Numbered from the stretch's first letter, positions 51,435-60,275 are shown. The stretch: 64,000 nucleotides of DNA from Owenweeksia hongkongensis DSM 17368 (GCF_000236705.1 NC_016599.1:930001-994000), one strand, 5' to 3'. The notes: generated from the sequence alone by a model not told the origin. Made by a program: numbers and translations.

Positions 51435-51725
51435 ATGAAAAATTACTACGTCTATATCCTCAGCTGCAATGACGATTCTTATTATACCGGAATCACAAAC
51501 AATATTGATAGACGAGTTGCTGAACATAATTCTGGGGAAGATACCAATGCATACGTTTTTCCCCGAAGGCCTGTAAAGCTAATATGGTTTGCCTCTTTTA
51601 CAAATCCGGAAACGGCAATAGAAAAAGAAAAGCAGATTAAAGGGTGGTCACGAAAGAAAAAAGAAGCTTTAATCAATGGTGAATTTCATCTACTTCCTAA
51701 TCTTTCAAAGAAAAAATTCGAGTAA
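51435..51725 (+). CDS. GIY-YIG nuclease family protein
   Basis: The 96-residue protein is a bare GIY-YIG domain: YYVYILSCNDDSYYTGIT (about 4-21) carries the paired tyrosine motif, RRVAEHNSGEDT gives the catalytic-region arginine and the ETAIEKEKQIKGWSRKKKEA stretch holds the glutamate. This UPF0213/YhbQ-like type has no attached DNA-binding domain. It is flanked on both sides by copies of the same dispersed palindromes. Whether the nuclease acts on them is unknown. Confidence 0.85.
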   Translation: MKNYYVYILSCNDDSYYTGITNNIDRRVAEHNSGEDTNAYVFPRRPVKLIWFASFTNPETAIEKEKQIKGWSRKKKEALINGEFHLLPNLSKKKFE

Positions 51726-51731
51726 TTAACC

Positions 51732-51990
51732 ACCCTTCCCCGCCATGCTGCGGGGCAAGCTGATACGATTCTTCCTATCGTTAGAATCACTCAGAGTGAT
51801 AAACCTTGTCAGGCTGAGTGCTGCGAAGAATGAGCAGTTTATCGAAGCCTTAATTGACAGCTCACTATTACTCACCCTTCGATACAATCTCCCTCTGGTC
51901 GATCACTCAGGGTGACATCCGGGATTCTAATAACTTTTCAGAATGGCAGGCTGAGTGCTCCAAAAGCAATCGGAGCGTAAGAAAGTCTGA
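51732..51990. repeat. two further TTCGATAC-type dispersed palindromic elements downstream of the GIY-YIG gene
   Basis: The 366-bp gap after the GIY-YIG gene holds nothing coding. Element three (51732-51851) contains GTCAGGCTGAGTG and TTTATCGAAGCC plus an internal CTTCCCCGCC / GGCGGGGAAG-like hairpin near 51736-51760; element four (51872-51990) has CCCTTCGATACAATC, CACTCAGGGTGACATC and GGCAGGCTGAGTGC with a diverged distal arm. They match the pair upstream of the gene. Confidence 0.75.
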
Positions 51991-51998
51991 ATTCTAAT

Positions 51999-52091
51999 CA
52001 TTCCGGGCGCAGTAAAACGGAGACCCGGAATCTCACACTTAATTGTTGAGGGAAATATTCCAGATCTCCGCTCTGCTTCGTCTGGAATGAC
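51999..52091. repeat. ATTCCGG-type dispersed palindromes
   Basis: CATTCCGGGCGCAG with GACCCGGAATC, then ATTCCAGATCTCCG with CGTCTGGAATG, form two nested palindromes ending exactly at the pyrD stop. They are relatives of the copies at 16665 and 18999. Confidence 0.7.
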
Positions 52092-53132
52092 TTATTTCTT
52101 CTCCTTCAAAATCCCTTTACAGATTCTTTTGATCATTGCAGGACCTTCGTAAATAAACCCAGAATATACCTGTACAAGGCTTGCTCCTGCTTTTAATTTT
52201 TCTAAGGCATCTTCTGCTGTGAATATTCCACCAACTGCTATAATTGGAAATGCGCCATTTGACTTGGTGTGCAAATAAGAAATAACCTCCGTGGCTCTTT
52301 GACGAACAGGCATTCCGCTCAATCCTCCCGCTCCTATTTTTTCCACTTCCGTGGAATGTGTTTTTAGATCAGCACGAGAAATTGTGGTATTTGTGGCGAT
52401 GATTCCATCAATCTTGGTGTCGCGAACGATCTCGATAATATCATCAAGCTGCGAATCTGTAAGATCCGGTGCAATTTTTAAAAGAATTGGCTTAGGGTGA
52501 GCCTGAGCCATATTTTCATTTTTCAGGGCGCTCAGCAGTTTTTTAAGCGGCTCCTTTTCCTGAAGGGCTCTAAGGTTTGGGGTGTTTGGCGAAGAAACGT
52601 TTACCACGAAATAATCCACATAATCAAAAAGGGCGTCAAAGCATTTTAGGTAATCATCCAAAGCTTCTTCATTTGGGGTAAGCTTGTTTTTCCCAATATT
52701 TCCACCAATGATTAGTTTGTCACCTCTCCTGTTTCTCAATCGCTCTGCAAGCTCTTCTACTCCTCCATTATTGAAACCCATTCTATTGATAATACCCTTA
52801 TCTGCCGGAAGGCGAAATAAGCGTGGGGTTTCATTTCCAGGCTGTCCAACGGGAGTCACGGTTCCAACCTCAATAAAGCCAAAACCAAAGTTTGACAACT
52901 CATCGTAAAGTTTTCCGTCTTTATCAAAACCAGCCGCAAGGCCAACAGGATTGGTAAAGTCGAGCCCAAAAACATTTACTGCCAGTCTCTTGTCATCTAC
53001 TACATAAAGGCTTCTGATTATTCCTCGCATTCCTGGAATTTTATGCGCCAGCTTTATCATTTTAAAAGTAAAGTGGTGCACTTTTTCAGGATCGAATTTG
53101 AAAAGTATAGGACGAATAATGCTTTTGTACAT
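52092..53132 (-). CDS. pyrD: dihydroorotate dehydrogenase (quinone), class 2
   Basis: PyrD oxidises dihydroorotate to orotate with quinone at the inner face of the membrane. The 346-residue protein (ATG at 53132, [20 protein letters not shown]) includes the class 2 N-terminal helical membrane-association segment, then [26 protein letters not shown] with the catalytic Ser, and [14 protein letters not shown] / [10 protein letters not shown] for FMN phosphate. The upstream 20 codons of the open frame lack family character. Confidence 0.95.
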   Translation of the reverse strand: MYKSIIRPILFKFDPEKVHHFTFKMIKLAHKIPGMRGIIRSLYVVDDKRLAVNVFGLDFTNPVGLAAGFDKDGKLYDELSNFGFGFIEVGTVTPVGQPGNETPRLFRLPADKGIINRMGFNNGGVEELAERLRNRRGDKLIIGGNIGKNKLTPNEEALDDYLKCFDALFDYVDYFVVNVSSPNTPNLRALQEKEPLKKLLSALKNENMAQAHPKPILLKIAPDLTDSQLDDIIEIVRDTKIDGIIATNTTISRADLKTHSTEVEKIGAGGLSGMPVRQRATEVISYLHTKSNGAFPIIAVGGIFTAEDALEKLKAGASLVQVYSGFIYEGPAMIKRICKGILKEKK

Positions 53133-53241
53133 GACTTGCTTGAAATTTGCTGCGAAAATAACACTATTTAAAAGTTTTCTTTTTCCATACAATGGAATAA
53201 TTGAAGTATCAAAACTTCACATTTTTCCCTATCTAATCCTT

Positions 53242-53249
53242 TATATTTG
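53242..53249 (+). promoter_or_regulatory. candidate -7 box for smpB
   Basis: TATATTTG fits TAnnTTTG and ends 6 bp before the smpB ATG, implying an almost leaderless transcript. A TTTT near 53222-53225 is a poor -33 candidate. Confidence 0.45.
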
Positions 53250-53255
53250 CCAGCT

Positions 53256-53711
53256 ATGTCAAAAGACTTCATCAACATAAGGAATAAGAAAGCCAAGTAT
53301 GAGTACGCATTCATAGATACCTATGAGGCGGGAATTAAATTACTGGGCACTGAGATAAAATCAATCCGTGAAGGCAAAGCCAGCATCATGGAAGGTTACT
53401 GCTATTTTAAAAATGAAGAGCTGTATGTGAAAAATATTCACATTTCTGAATACAGTTTTGGAAGCGGCCACAACCACGATCCACTTCGTGAACGCAAGCT
53501 GCTTTTGCATAAACGCGAACTTCGCAAACTGGAAGACAACCTGACTAAAGGTGGAAACAACACTATTATTCCGCTAAGGCTTTACATTAATGACAAAGGA
53601 ATTGCCAAAATGGAAATTGCTCTGGCTACTGGTAAAAAGCTTTACGATAAGCGCTCATCCATTAAGGATAAAGACATGAAGCGCGAGCATGATAGGAGGT
53701 TGAAAATATAA
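53256..53711 (+). CDS. smpB: SsrA-binding protein SmpB
   Basis: SmpB delivers tmRNA to stalled ribosomes. The 151-residue protein (ATG at 53256, after a dispensable TTG) has KKAKYEYAFIDTYEAGIKLL, GTEIKSIREGKASIMEGYC, the NHDPLRERKLLLHKRE helix and the C-terminal basic tail RSSIKDKDMKREHDRRLK. Complete and normal in length. Confidence 0.95.
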   Translation: MSKDFINIRNKKAKYEYAFIDTYEAGIKLLGTEIKSIREGKASIMEGYCYFKNEELYVKNIHISEYSFGSGHNHDPLRERKLLLHKRELRKLEDNLTKGGNNTIIPLRLYINDKGIAKMEIALATGKKLYDKRSSIKDKDMKREHDRRLKI

Positions 53712-53713
53712 AT

Positions 53714-53745
53714 CAGGAATTAGAAGATTATTTCTAATTCCTGAA
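53714..53745. terminator. perfect hairpin between convergent smpB and folD
   Basis: TCAGGAATTAGAA and TTCTAATTCCTGA form a perfect 13-bp stem with a 6-nt loop, 3 bp after the smpB stop and 21 bp before the folD stop. There is no strong T-run on either side, so termination efficiency is uncertain. Confidence 0.65.
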
Positions 53746-53765
53746 TCAATTTCAGCTATTTCGTT

Positions 53766-54638
53766 CTACTTGGCTCTAACAGCCATCAAAGTGTTTTTGA
53801 GCAAGCTCACTCTAGTCATTGGGCCAACGCCCCCTGGCACTGGAGTTATGTAAGAAGCTTTTTTAGAAACGCCTTCAAACTCAACATCTCCTTTAAGACG
53901 GTAACCTGATTTTTTAGATTTATCAACCACACGTGTAGTACCTACGTCTATAATTACAACACCATCCTTCACCATATCTTCTGTAATAAAATCTGGCTTA
54001 CCAAGAGCTGCAATAATAATGTCAGCATTTTTCAGTAATTCTTTAAGATTTGTGGTGCGGCTGTGGGTAAGTGTTACAGTGGCATTTCCAGGATAGTGGT
54101 TTCGTCCCATCAAAATGCTTGCAGGTAAACCTACAATATGCGAACGGCCAACAACTACACAGTGCTTACCTCCAGTTTCAATATTGTATCTATCCAAAAG
54201 ATCCATTATTCCCATTGGGGTAGCCGGCAGGAATGTAGGAAGATTAAGTGCCATTTTACCCAAATTCTGTGGATGGAAACCATCTACATCTTTTTCTGGG
54301 TCAATAGCCATAATCACCTTTTGATCATCTATATGATTAGGTAATGGAAGCTGCACAATATAACCATCAATATCTTTGTCTTTGTTCAGTTTATGCACTT
54401 CCTCGAGCAATTCCTTTTCGGAAATAGTTTCGCTAAGCTTTACCATTGTTGTGTTAAAGCCTACTTCCTCACAGTCCTTAAGTTTTGCATTTACATAAGT
54501 TACTGAAGCACCATTATTACCAACAAGCACCACCGCCAAGTGAGGGGTTTTACCACCTTTCTCTTTTAGTGCTACTACCTCATCCGCAATCTCGTTGCGA
54601 ATTTCTTGTGATGTCTTTTTTCCGTCTAGTATAATCAT
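53766..54638 (-). CDS. folD: bifunctional methylenetetrahydrofolate dehydrogenase / methenyltetrahydrofolate cyclohydrolase
   Basis: FolD interconverts one-carbon folates. The 290-residue protein has VVLVGNNGASVTYVNAKLKD (about 37-56, catalytic Lys54), GYIVQLPLPNHID, GKHCVVVGRSHIVGLPAS (about 155-172) for NADP, and TPVPGGVGPMTRVSLL near the C-terminus. Length is normal. In this window glyA and ftcD act in the same one-carbon pool. Confidence 0.95.
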   Translation of the reverse strand: MIILDGKKTSQEIRNEIADEVVALKEKGGKTPHLAVVLVGNNGASVTYVNAKLKDCEEVGFNTTMVKLSETISEKELLEEVHKLNKDKDIDGYIVQLPLPNHIDDQKVIMAIDPEKDVDGFHPQNLGKMALNLPTFLPATPMGIMDLLDRYNIETGGKHCVVVGRSHIVGLPASILMGRNHYPGNATVTLTHSRTTNLKELLKNADIIIAALGKPDFITEDMVKDGVVIIDVGTTRVVDKSKKSGYRLKGDVEFEGVSKKASYITPVPGGVGPMTRVSLLKNTLMAVRAK

Positions 54639-54738
54639 GTGTTCAGCTTTTCAGTTCACAGTCCACAGCCTGTAGAACTCTCTAAAAAAAAATTTTAATA
54701 AATCTATCGACTGTTGACTGTCGTCTAAAAAACTAATG

Positions 54739-56088
54739 CTAAAACGGTCTACCTCCACCGCCTTGCATTCCTTTCATCATGTTGGCCATTTTCTTTCCGC
54801 CACCACCTTGCATCATCTTCATCATTTTGCTCATATCGGCAAATTGCTTCAGTAGCTGATTTACATCCTGAATGGTTTTTCCACTTCCTTTCGCAATACG
54901 CTGTCTACGGCTACCATTTATAAGTTTTGGGTCTTCACGCTCGGCTGGGGTCATGCTATGAATAATGGCTTCTACACCTTTAAAAGCATCATCATCAATA
55001 TCGATGTTCTTCATCATTTTCCCCATCCCCGGGATCATGCCCATCAAATCTTTCACATTACCCATTTTCTTGATCTGCTTTATCTGACCAAGAAAATCAT
55101 TGAAGTCGAATTTATTACTGGCAATCTTCTTCTGGACTCTACGAGCCTCATCTTCGTCAAACTGCTCCTGAGCACGTTCCACAAGAGAAACCACATCTCC
55201 CATCCCAAGAATACGATCGGCCATACGCTCCGGATAGAAAACATCTAGAGCATCCATCTTTTCACCAGTACCAATAAACTTGATAGGTTTTTCTACAACA
55301 GTGCGAATAGTAAGTGCCGCGCCACCACGCGTATCACCATCTAGTTTGGTAAGAATAACTCCTTCGTAATCTAATACATCGTTGAAGGCCTTAGCCGTAT
55401 TCACGGCATCCTGACCTGTCATAGAATCTACTACAAACAAAGTCTCGTCTGGCTTGATAGCTGCATGCACATCGCGAATCTCCGTCATCATCGCTTGGTC
55501 TATTGCCAAACGACCAGCAGTATCCACAATCACCACATTAAAACCATTCGCTTTAGCATGAGCCACAGCATTGGTTGCAATACTTACTGGATTGTTATTT
55601 CCTTCTTCAGAATAAACCTCAACACCTATTTGCTCACCAACTACTTTAAGCTGATTGATAGCCGCTGGACGATACACATCACACGCTACCAAAAGTGGTT
55701 TCTTGGTTTTTTTACGCTTAAGGAAGTTAGCCAGTTTTCCAGAGTGAGTAGTTTTACCAGAACCCTGAAGACCGGCCATCAAGATTACACTTGGTGAAGA
55801 TTTCAAATCCATCTCCGCCACGCTACCGCCCATAAGTCTGGCGATTTCGTCACGAACGATTTTAGTCATCAATTGGCCTGGCTGCAAAGAAGTCAATACC
55901 TTTTGACCAAGAGCTTCCTCTTTGATTCTTCCGGTTACTTCTTTGGCAATTTTATAGCTAACGTCAGCATCTACTAACGCACGTCTTATCTCTTTTACCG
56001 TTTCGGCTACGTTTACTTCCGAAATCTGTCCATGCCCTTTCAGTACATGAAACGCCTTGTCTAACTTGTCTTGTAAATTATCGAACAT
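54739..56088 (-). CDS. ffh: signal recognition particle protein Ffh
   Basis: Ffh with 4.5S RNA targets nascent membrane proteins. The 449-residue protein has the N domain, a G domain with GLQGSGKTTHSGKLA (about 106-120), CDVYRPAAINQL, VDTAGRLAID, TKLDGDTRGGAAL, then a methionine-rich M domain and a GGG-rich tail (MQGGGGKKMANMM). Length is normal. Single gene; the 4.5S RNA gene is not in this window. Confidence 0.95.
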   Translation of the reverse strand: MFDNLQDKLDKAFHVLKGHGQISEVNVAETVKEIRRALVDADVSYKIAKEVTGRIKEEALGQKVLTSLQPGQLMTKIVRDEIARLMGGSVAEMDLKSSPSVILMAGLQGSGKTTHSGKLANFLKRKKTKKPLLVACDVYRPAAINQLKVVGEQIGVEVYSEEGNNNPVSIATNAVAHAKANGFNVVIVDTAGRLAIDQAMMTEIRDVHAAIKPDETLFVVDSMTGQDAVNTAKAFNDVLDYEGVILTKLDGDTRGGAALTIRTVVEKPIKFIGTGEKMDALDVFYPERMADRILGMGDVVSLVERAQEQFDEDEARRVQKKIASNKFDFNDFLGQIKQIKKMGNVKDLMGMIPGMGKMMKNIDIDDDAFKGVEAIIHSMTPAEREDPKLINGSRRQRIAKGSGKTIQDVNQLLKQFADMSKMMKMMQGGGGKKMANMMKGMQGGGGRPF

Positions 56089-56174
56089 ATTGTTGCAAAC
56101 GGTTTAATGGGCTGCAAAATTAAAGATTTGAAATGGGTTGAGCGAATAAAATAGTAGAGAGTGTTTTACGTGGG

Positions 56175-56320
56175 TTATAACCACTGAAAGCACAGGGTTA
56201 CACAGAGCCTTTTCCCGCACAGCTCAGTGCGACTCAGTGAAACTCTTTGGTAAATAAAAAAAGTATTAAACCTCATCGGAACCACTGAGCGCACAGGGTT
56301 ATACAGAATTTTTATCAACA
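56175..56320. repeat. degenerate dispersed repeat (AACCACTGA...CACAGGGTTACACAGA units)
   Basis: The 321-bp gap between ffh and the exported-protein gene has no gene. It contains two diverged direct copies: AACCACTGAAAGCACAGGGT (56179) and AACCACTGAGCGCACAGGGT (56280), each followed by TACACAGA or ATACAGAA, with an intervening CTCAGTGCGACTCAGTGAAA segment in partly inverted order. Similar AACCACTGAG elements are common in environmental bacteria. No open frame of note. Confidence 0.6.
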
Positions 56321-56409
56321 ATCCTTCTAATAGTTCTGTAAAAACATAGGGTATAAAGCCTTAGCTAATGAAATTAAGAAAACATTTTTAGCCAATAAAT
56401 GGAAAATTG

Positions 56410-56925
56410 CTAGTTGTCACAATCAAACTTCAAACCATCGACTTTAGCGAGATTAAGGTTTTTAAGAGTGTAAAAAATTAAACGCGCTACATCTACCTTC
56501 CCCTCTCCATTTGAAAAAATCAAATACTGCCATTCACTTTCCTCTACATCCATTGTTATTACAAACTTTCCTTTTGAAGATGTAACAGAAAGCTCATCTA
56601 CGATATTAAGCTTATAACCATCATTTGCCCATTCGCCTAGATATATACGCACTCCTTTTTCGACACAACACAACACGTCATTTGCAAAGTCATAATCTAT
56701 CGCATCCAAATACATTATTCCTTTTACAATTATATTACCGTCCACCGAATCAACTTTCTCAATACCCCAAACCCAAGCTAGGTCACTCGGCTCTTTACAT
56801 AAAAATCCGCCCTCTTGTTTTACCTCCACATGGAAGTAATTCGAGTCGACTGGTTCATATTGTCCATAAGCTGCCGTAATATGAGTCAGCACAATAATCA
56901 GAACTAACCAACTTGAAATTTTCAT
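56410..56925 (-). CDS. exported protein of unknown function
   Basis: The 171-residue protein (ATG at 56925; a TTG seven codons earlier is not needed) has a signal peptide (MKISSWLVLIIVLTHITAAY) and a beta-rich body with two adjacent cysteines (DVLCCVEKG) and a C-terminal FDCDN. No domain recognised. It starts 17 bp downstream of the toxin gene and may share its transcript. Confidence 0.55.
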   Translation of the reverse strand: MKISSWLVLIIVLTHITAAYGQYEPVDSNYFHVEVKQEGGFLCKEPSDLAWVWGIEKVDSVDGNIIVKGIMYLDAIDYDFANDVLCCVEKGVRIYLGEWANDGYKLNIVDELSVTSSKGKFVITMDVEESEWQYLIFSNGEGKVDVARLIFYTLKNLNLAKVDGLKFDCDN

Positions 56926-56942
56926 TGTCTTGTATTTATTAT

Positions 56943-57284
56943 TCAATACTTCAAAATATCCTCCAGCCCTTGCTTTATCAAGCTTAGTTGTCCATCCTCT
57001 ATTGCTCCGATCTTCCTCTTCAGTTGTTCTTTAGCTACTGAGCGCACATGAAAAACCATTACTTCGCTTTCTTTTAAAAGTCCATTATTAGTATTTGGCG
57101 TAAGCACCACATTGCCTTTGTATTTTTTTACACTGGTAGAAAGCGGACACACAATTACCACATTAAGATATTCGTTCAGGAGGTTTCCGCTAATTATCAC
57201 TGCAGGCCTTCTCCCCGATTGCTCGCTTCCTGTGGTTGGGTCAAAATACATTTCCCAAATCTCACCTTGCTTCATCTTCATCAT
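56943..57284 (-). CDS. PemK/MazF family type II toxin (endoribonuclease)
   Basis: The 113-residue protein has MazF landmarks: KQGEIWEMYFDPTTGSEQSG, then RRPAVIISGN (about 25-34), VVIVCPLSTSVK and LKESEVMVFHVRSV. MazF toxins cleave mRNA or tRNA at short sequences. The gene overlaps the upstream antitoxin gene by 23 bp, which favours translation after the antitoxin. Three near-consecutive in-frame ATG codons (57284, 57281, 57275) leave the exact start open. Confidence 0.85.
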   Translation of the reverse strand: MMKMKQGEIWEMYFDPTTGSEQSGRRPAVIISGNLLNEYLNVVIVCPLSTSVKKYKGNVVLTPNTNNGLLKESEVMVFHVRSVAKEQLKRKIGAIEDGQLSLIKQGLEDILKY

Positions 57285-57510
57285 TTAATTGAGCCATGTA
57301 CTCATTCATTCCTTCTTCGGCTATAAGTATGATACTTTCATCTTGTCCAGCTTGGCAGTAAGATTTTACATACTCCGCTCGTGTGAGTTGATCTAAATAG
57401 ATCTCTAAAGCCTTTTCTATGAGCTTGTTTTTGGGAAGGTTTAATCTTTGTGCAGCTTCACTCAATTTCTGCAAAAGTTGATCGGGTAAGGATGATGTGA
57501 AAGTGGTCAT
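57262..57510 (-). CDS. ribbon-helix-helix antitoxin of the MazF-type pair
   Basis: The 82-residue protein opens with a beta strand and two helices of RHH/CopG type (TTFTSSLPDQLLQKLSEAAQ, then LPKNKLIEKALEIYL), followed by an acidic C-terminal tail (MNEYMAQLNDEDEAR) suitable for wrapping the toxin. RHH antitoxins usually autorepress the operon. It is the first gene of the pair. Confidence 0.8.
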   Translation of the reverse strand: MTTFTSSLPDQLLQKLSEAAQRLNLPKNKLIEKALEIYLDQLTRAEYVKSYCQAGQDESIILIAEEGMNEYMAQLNDEDEAR

Positions 57511-57674
57511 TGCTATTTCATATTTATAAATCAGAAATATGAAATTACTCTATGTACATCGAAATACTACTCATGAGGATCTCACAAATTTTTATGGAAA
57601 AACCCGTCATCAGTCACTGAACAATTAGCTGAAAAAATTTTCGTCAGACTATTCCTCCATTTCATTGAACAAAA

Positions 57675-57682
57675 TACCTTTG
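57675..57682 (+). promoter_or_regulatory. candidate -7 box for the lipoprotein gene
   Basis: TACCTTTG fits TAnnTTTG, 28 bp before the lipoprotein ATG. No convincing -33 box. Confidence 0.4.
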
Positions 57683-57710
57683 TGTGCATTACAAAATAAA
57701 AATAACAACC

Positions 57711-58565
57711 ATGTTTAGAAAAATTTATTTACCCCTATTGGGATTGGCAATTGTAGCATCATGCTCCAGCCCTGCCACTAGCGAAGAAAATCAGGAGGAA
57801 ATTATAGACCTGAGTGATGATGGCAGCATTACTGCCGAGCCAGAAAATGATGCTCCTGAGAGTTACGAAAAAGACGGTTTGAAAATTTACCCTTTTGAAG
57901 GTTCTCCCAAATTTGAAACTGCAGAACTTACAAGAAACACTCCTGCAGATGATATAAAGGCTACAAATGGCAAAGTTGCCTTTGATTTTGGTGTAACCAA
58001 CTATGAGCTTGGTGCACAAACGGAAGGTGCTGGAACCAATGGTTTGGCAAACTCTGACAAAGGCCAACACATACATCTAATTGTAGACAATGGTCCATAC
58101 AGCGCCCATTATGATGCTAAATTTGAAAAAGAATTTGAACCAGGACATCACGTAGCTATTGCTTTCCTTTCAAGAAGCTTTCACGAAAGTGTAAAAAATG
58201 GAAAAGCAGCTACCATTTTTCAATTTACCACAGGTAAAGATCAGCCTGAAGTTACTCCTGTAGATTTAGATGCTCCAATGCTTTTTTATAGCCGTCCAAA
58301 AGGAGAATACAAAGGAGCTGGTGCTCAAAAGATTCTTTTAGACTTTTATGTTGCTAATACTGAACTTAAGCCAAATGGTCATTCAATAATTGTGACAGTA
58401 AATGATAAGACAAAGTTTGAGTTTGACACCTGGCAGCCATACCTTATTGAAGGTTTACCAATGGGAGAAAACACTATCAATATAAAATTGGTAGATGCTC
58501 AGGGCAATTTGGCTAACAGTCCAATGAACGATGTAACACGTACGTTTACTCTTTCTGCCGAGTAA
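57711..58565 (+). CDS. lipoprotein of unknown function
   Basis: The 284-residue protein (ATG at 57711; the frame opens with a GTG nine codons earlier) has lipobox VASC (about 15-18), a long acidic linker (to about 60), then two beta-sandwich-like halves: KVAFDFGVTNYELGAQTEG with HIHLIVDNGPYSAHYDA (about 110-135) and LLDFYVANTELKPNGHSIIV. The HIHLIVDN and GPYSAHY segments recall DUF-type copper/phosphate-regulated lipoproteins, but I cannot name the family. Own transcription unit. Confidence 0.6.
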   Translation: MFRKIYLPLLGLAIVASCSSPATSEENQEEIIDLSDDGSITAEPENDAPESYEKDGLKIYPFEGSPKFETAELTRNTPADDIKATNGKVAFDFGVTNYELGAQTEGAGTNGLANSDKGQHIHLIVDNGPYSAHYDAKFEKEFEPGHHVAIAFLSRSFHESVKNGKAATIFQFTTGKDQPEVTPVDLDAPMLFYSRPKGEYKGAGAQKILLDFYVANTELKPNGHSIIVTVNDKTKFEFDTWQPYLIEGLPMGENTINIKLVDAQGNLANSPMNDVTRTFTLSAE

Positions 58566-58663
58566 GGAAAATTTCACACTTTACCTTAAGAGGAAGCTTT
58601 ATGCGATTACTGATAGAGCTTCCTCTTTTGCTAATTTCTAAAGGGATTACTCCCAAAATAAGT

Positions 58664-58671
58664 TAGATTTG
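58664..58671 (+). promoter_or_regulatory. candidate -7 box for the small T9SS protein gene
   Basis: TAGATTTG fits TAnnTTTG, 36 bp before the ATG at 58708. The -33 region is not clear. Confidence 0.4.
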
Positions 58672-58707
58672 CCCTACAAATTATATTAACAATTAAAATT
58701 TTACAAA

Positions 58708-59436
58708 ATGAAAAAACTTTTACTTTCATCTTTTCTTGCACTAACTACGGTATGTGGCTTCGCACAACTGGACTTAGCAATTACTCAAATTGTATCTCCT
58801 AACGCCTCAGCCACGATAACCGATGCACAGCAAGTTACAAGTGAATTCGTAGTTACCAATGATGGAACTACCACCCTAAATCCTAATGACACAATTTATT
58901 TCAGAAACGAGTTAAATGGTACCACACAAACTTACACAAGTGGAGGTTCTCAATTTAATGTATTCAGTTATATACTAACTAAAACTTTAGCACCAAATGA
59001 TACCGTGTTAGTAGGTATCACTTTGCCTATTGCTTGGTCGGTAAATAACGTTATACCAGGAGCCACTTTTACCTGGGGCTTTAATGTTAGAGGTTCAACA
59101 TGCTGTCCAACGCTGGATGATGATGATGTTAGCAATAATGTGCTCTCAGTTAATCTTACCGCTGCTGGTACCGTTGGACTAGAGGAAGATGTAAACATTA
59201 CCACTACAGAGGTTTACTTTAGCGAAGGTTCACTTTACGTAAACGGGGAAAATCTGAATGGCGCTAGCAAAGTAGAACTTTACAACCTTTTGGGACAAAA
59301 AGTTTTTGAAAGCACTATTTCTGAAACAACCTTCAACGAAGTGTATGACCTTTCATTCCTAACTAATGGTATTTATATTTCAAACATTAGCGATTCTAAA
59401 GGAACTGTTATAAAGTCAACTAAAATAATGAGGTAA
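58708..59436 (+). CDS. secreted protein with T9SS type A sorting domain
   Basis: A 242-residue protein: signal peptide 1-19 (MKKLLLSSFLALTTVCGFAQ), a CARDB-like beta domain about 22-150 (TSEFVVTNDGTTTLNPNDTI, NNVLSVNLTA) and a C-terminal T9SS domain from about 165 (VYFSEGSLYVNG, VELYNLLGQKVFE, LTNGIYISNI, STKIMR). It should be moved to the surface or medium via T9SS. The small body suggests an accessory or adhesive protein; no catalytic motif. A strong terminator follows. Confidence 0.8.
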   Translation: MKKLLLSSFLALTTVCGFAQLDLAITQIVSPNASATITDAQQVTSEFVVTNDGTTTLNPNDTIYFRNELNGTTQTYTSGGSQFNVFSYILTKTLAPNDTVLVGITLPIAWSVNNVIPGATFTWGFNVRGSTCCPTLDDDDVSNNVLSVNLTAAGTVGLEEDVNITTTEVYFSEGSLYVNGENLNGASKVELYNLLGQKVFESTISETTFNEVYDLSFLTNGIYISNISDSKGTVIKSTKIMR

Positions 59437-59460
59437 GTCTTATACATTATAATAATAAAG

Positions 59461-59501
59461 GAGGCCGGATGAAAACATTTTCATCCGGCCTCTTTTTTTT
59501 A
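59461..59501 (+). terminator. strong Rho-independent terminator
   Basis: GAGGCCGGATGAAAA and TTTTCATCCGGCCTC form a perfect 15-bp stem with a 2-nt loop, followed by eight T residues. It ends the T9SS-protein transcript before the convergent terC gene. Confidence 0.95.
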
Positions 59502-59523
59502 CACCAATTTTGAAGTGCTTATT

Positions 59524-60273
59524 TCAAGTATCGATATTAGTCGAGGGTTTACTCTTCTTTCTCATATTGATGTTCACCACTTCTGTTGCTAATGAAAAGG
59601 CTACGGCAAAATAAATATACCCTTTAGATATATGTTGATGTAAACCATCTGCTATCAACACAAAACCAATGAGAATCAAAAATGCCAAGGCTAAGATTTG
59701 CAAGGTTGGGTAGCGCTCTATAAAAGCTGCAATCCTCCCAGCAAAGATGAGCATCACAATAAGTGAAATCACCACTGCCAATATCATAATAAGCAGTTCT
59801 TCTGTCATACCAATTGCCGTAAGGATAGAGTCAAAAGAAAAGACAATGTCCAAAAGACCAATTTGAATAATGATAGAAACAAAACTCTTTTGAGCCTGCT
59901 TCTTCATACTTTTTGCGTCTTCCTCTTTTCCTCCCCCATCTATTTTGTGATGTATCTCGCTGGTGCTTTTACCAATGAGGAAAAGCCCGCCAACGAGAAG
60001 CACCAAATCACGACCAGTGGCCACAAATCCAAAAATTTCAAATATGGGTTGTGTAAAACCAATTATCCAGGTGATACCCAAAAGCATGATGACCCTTAAA
60101 ATAAGAGCAAGACCAATTCCTGCTGTGCGAGCCGTTTTTCGTCTTTCTTCAGGAAGTTTATTGGTGAGTAATGAAATGAAAATAATATTATCAATCCCAA
60201 GAACTACTTCCAGTAAACTAAGTGTAAGCAAGGCTATCCAAGCTTCCGACTGCAAAAAGATCTCAAAATCCAT
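59524..60273 (-). CDS. TerC family membrane protein
   Basis: The 249-residue protein has about seven helices with the TerC hallmarks LEVVLGIDNIIFI (about 21-33, acidic residues in helix 1) and DIVFSFDSILTAIGM (about 137-151). TerC/Alx proteins are linked to metal (manganese) export and membrane protein metalation. It starts 2 bp downstream of glyA, so the two are probably cotranscribed. Confidence 0.9.
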   Translation of the reverse strand: MDFEIFLQSEAWIALLTLSLLEVVLGIDNIIFISLLTNKLPEERRKTARTAGIGLALILRVIMLLGITWIIGFTQPIFEIFGFVATGRDLVLLVGGLFLIGKSTSEIHHKIDGGGKEEDAKSMKKQAQKSFVSIIIQIGLLDIVFSFDSILTAIGMTEELLIMILAVVISLIVMLIFAGRIAAFIERYPTLQILALAFLILIGFVLIADGLHQHISKGYIYFAVAFSLATEVVNINMRKKSKPSTNIDT

Positions 60274-60275
60274 AA

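Noticed and set aside
56089-56409. 4.5S RNA or another small RNA next to ffh
   Set aside because: The gap contains only diverged AACCACTGA repeat units and AT-rich sequence, with no SRP Alu/S-domain GGAA tetraloop helix that I could find.
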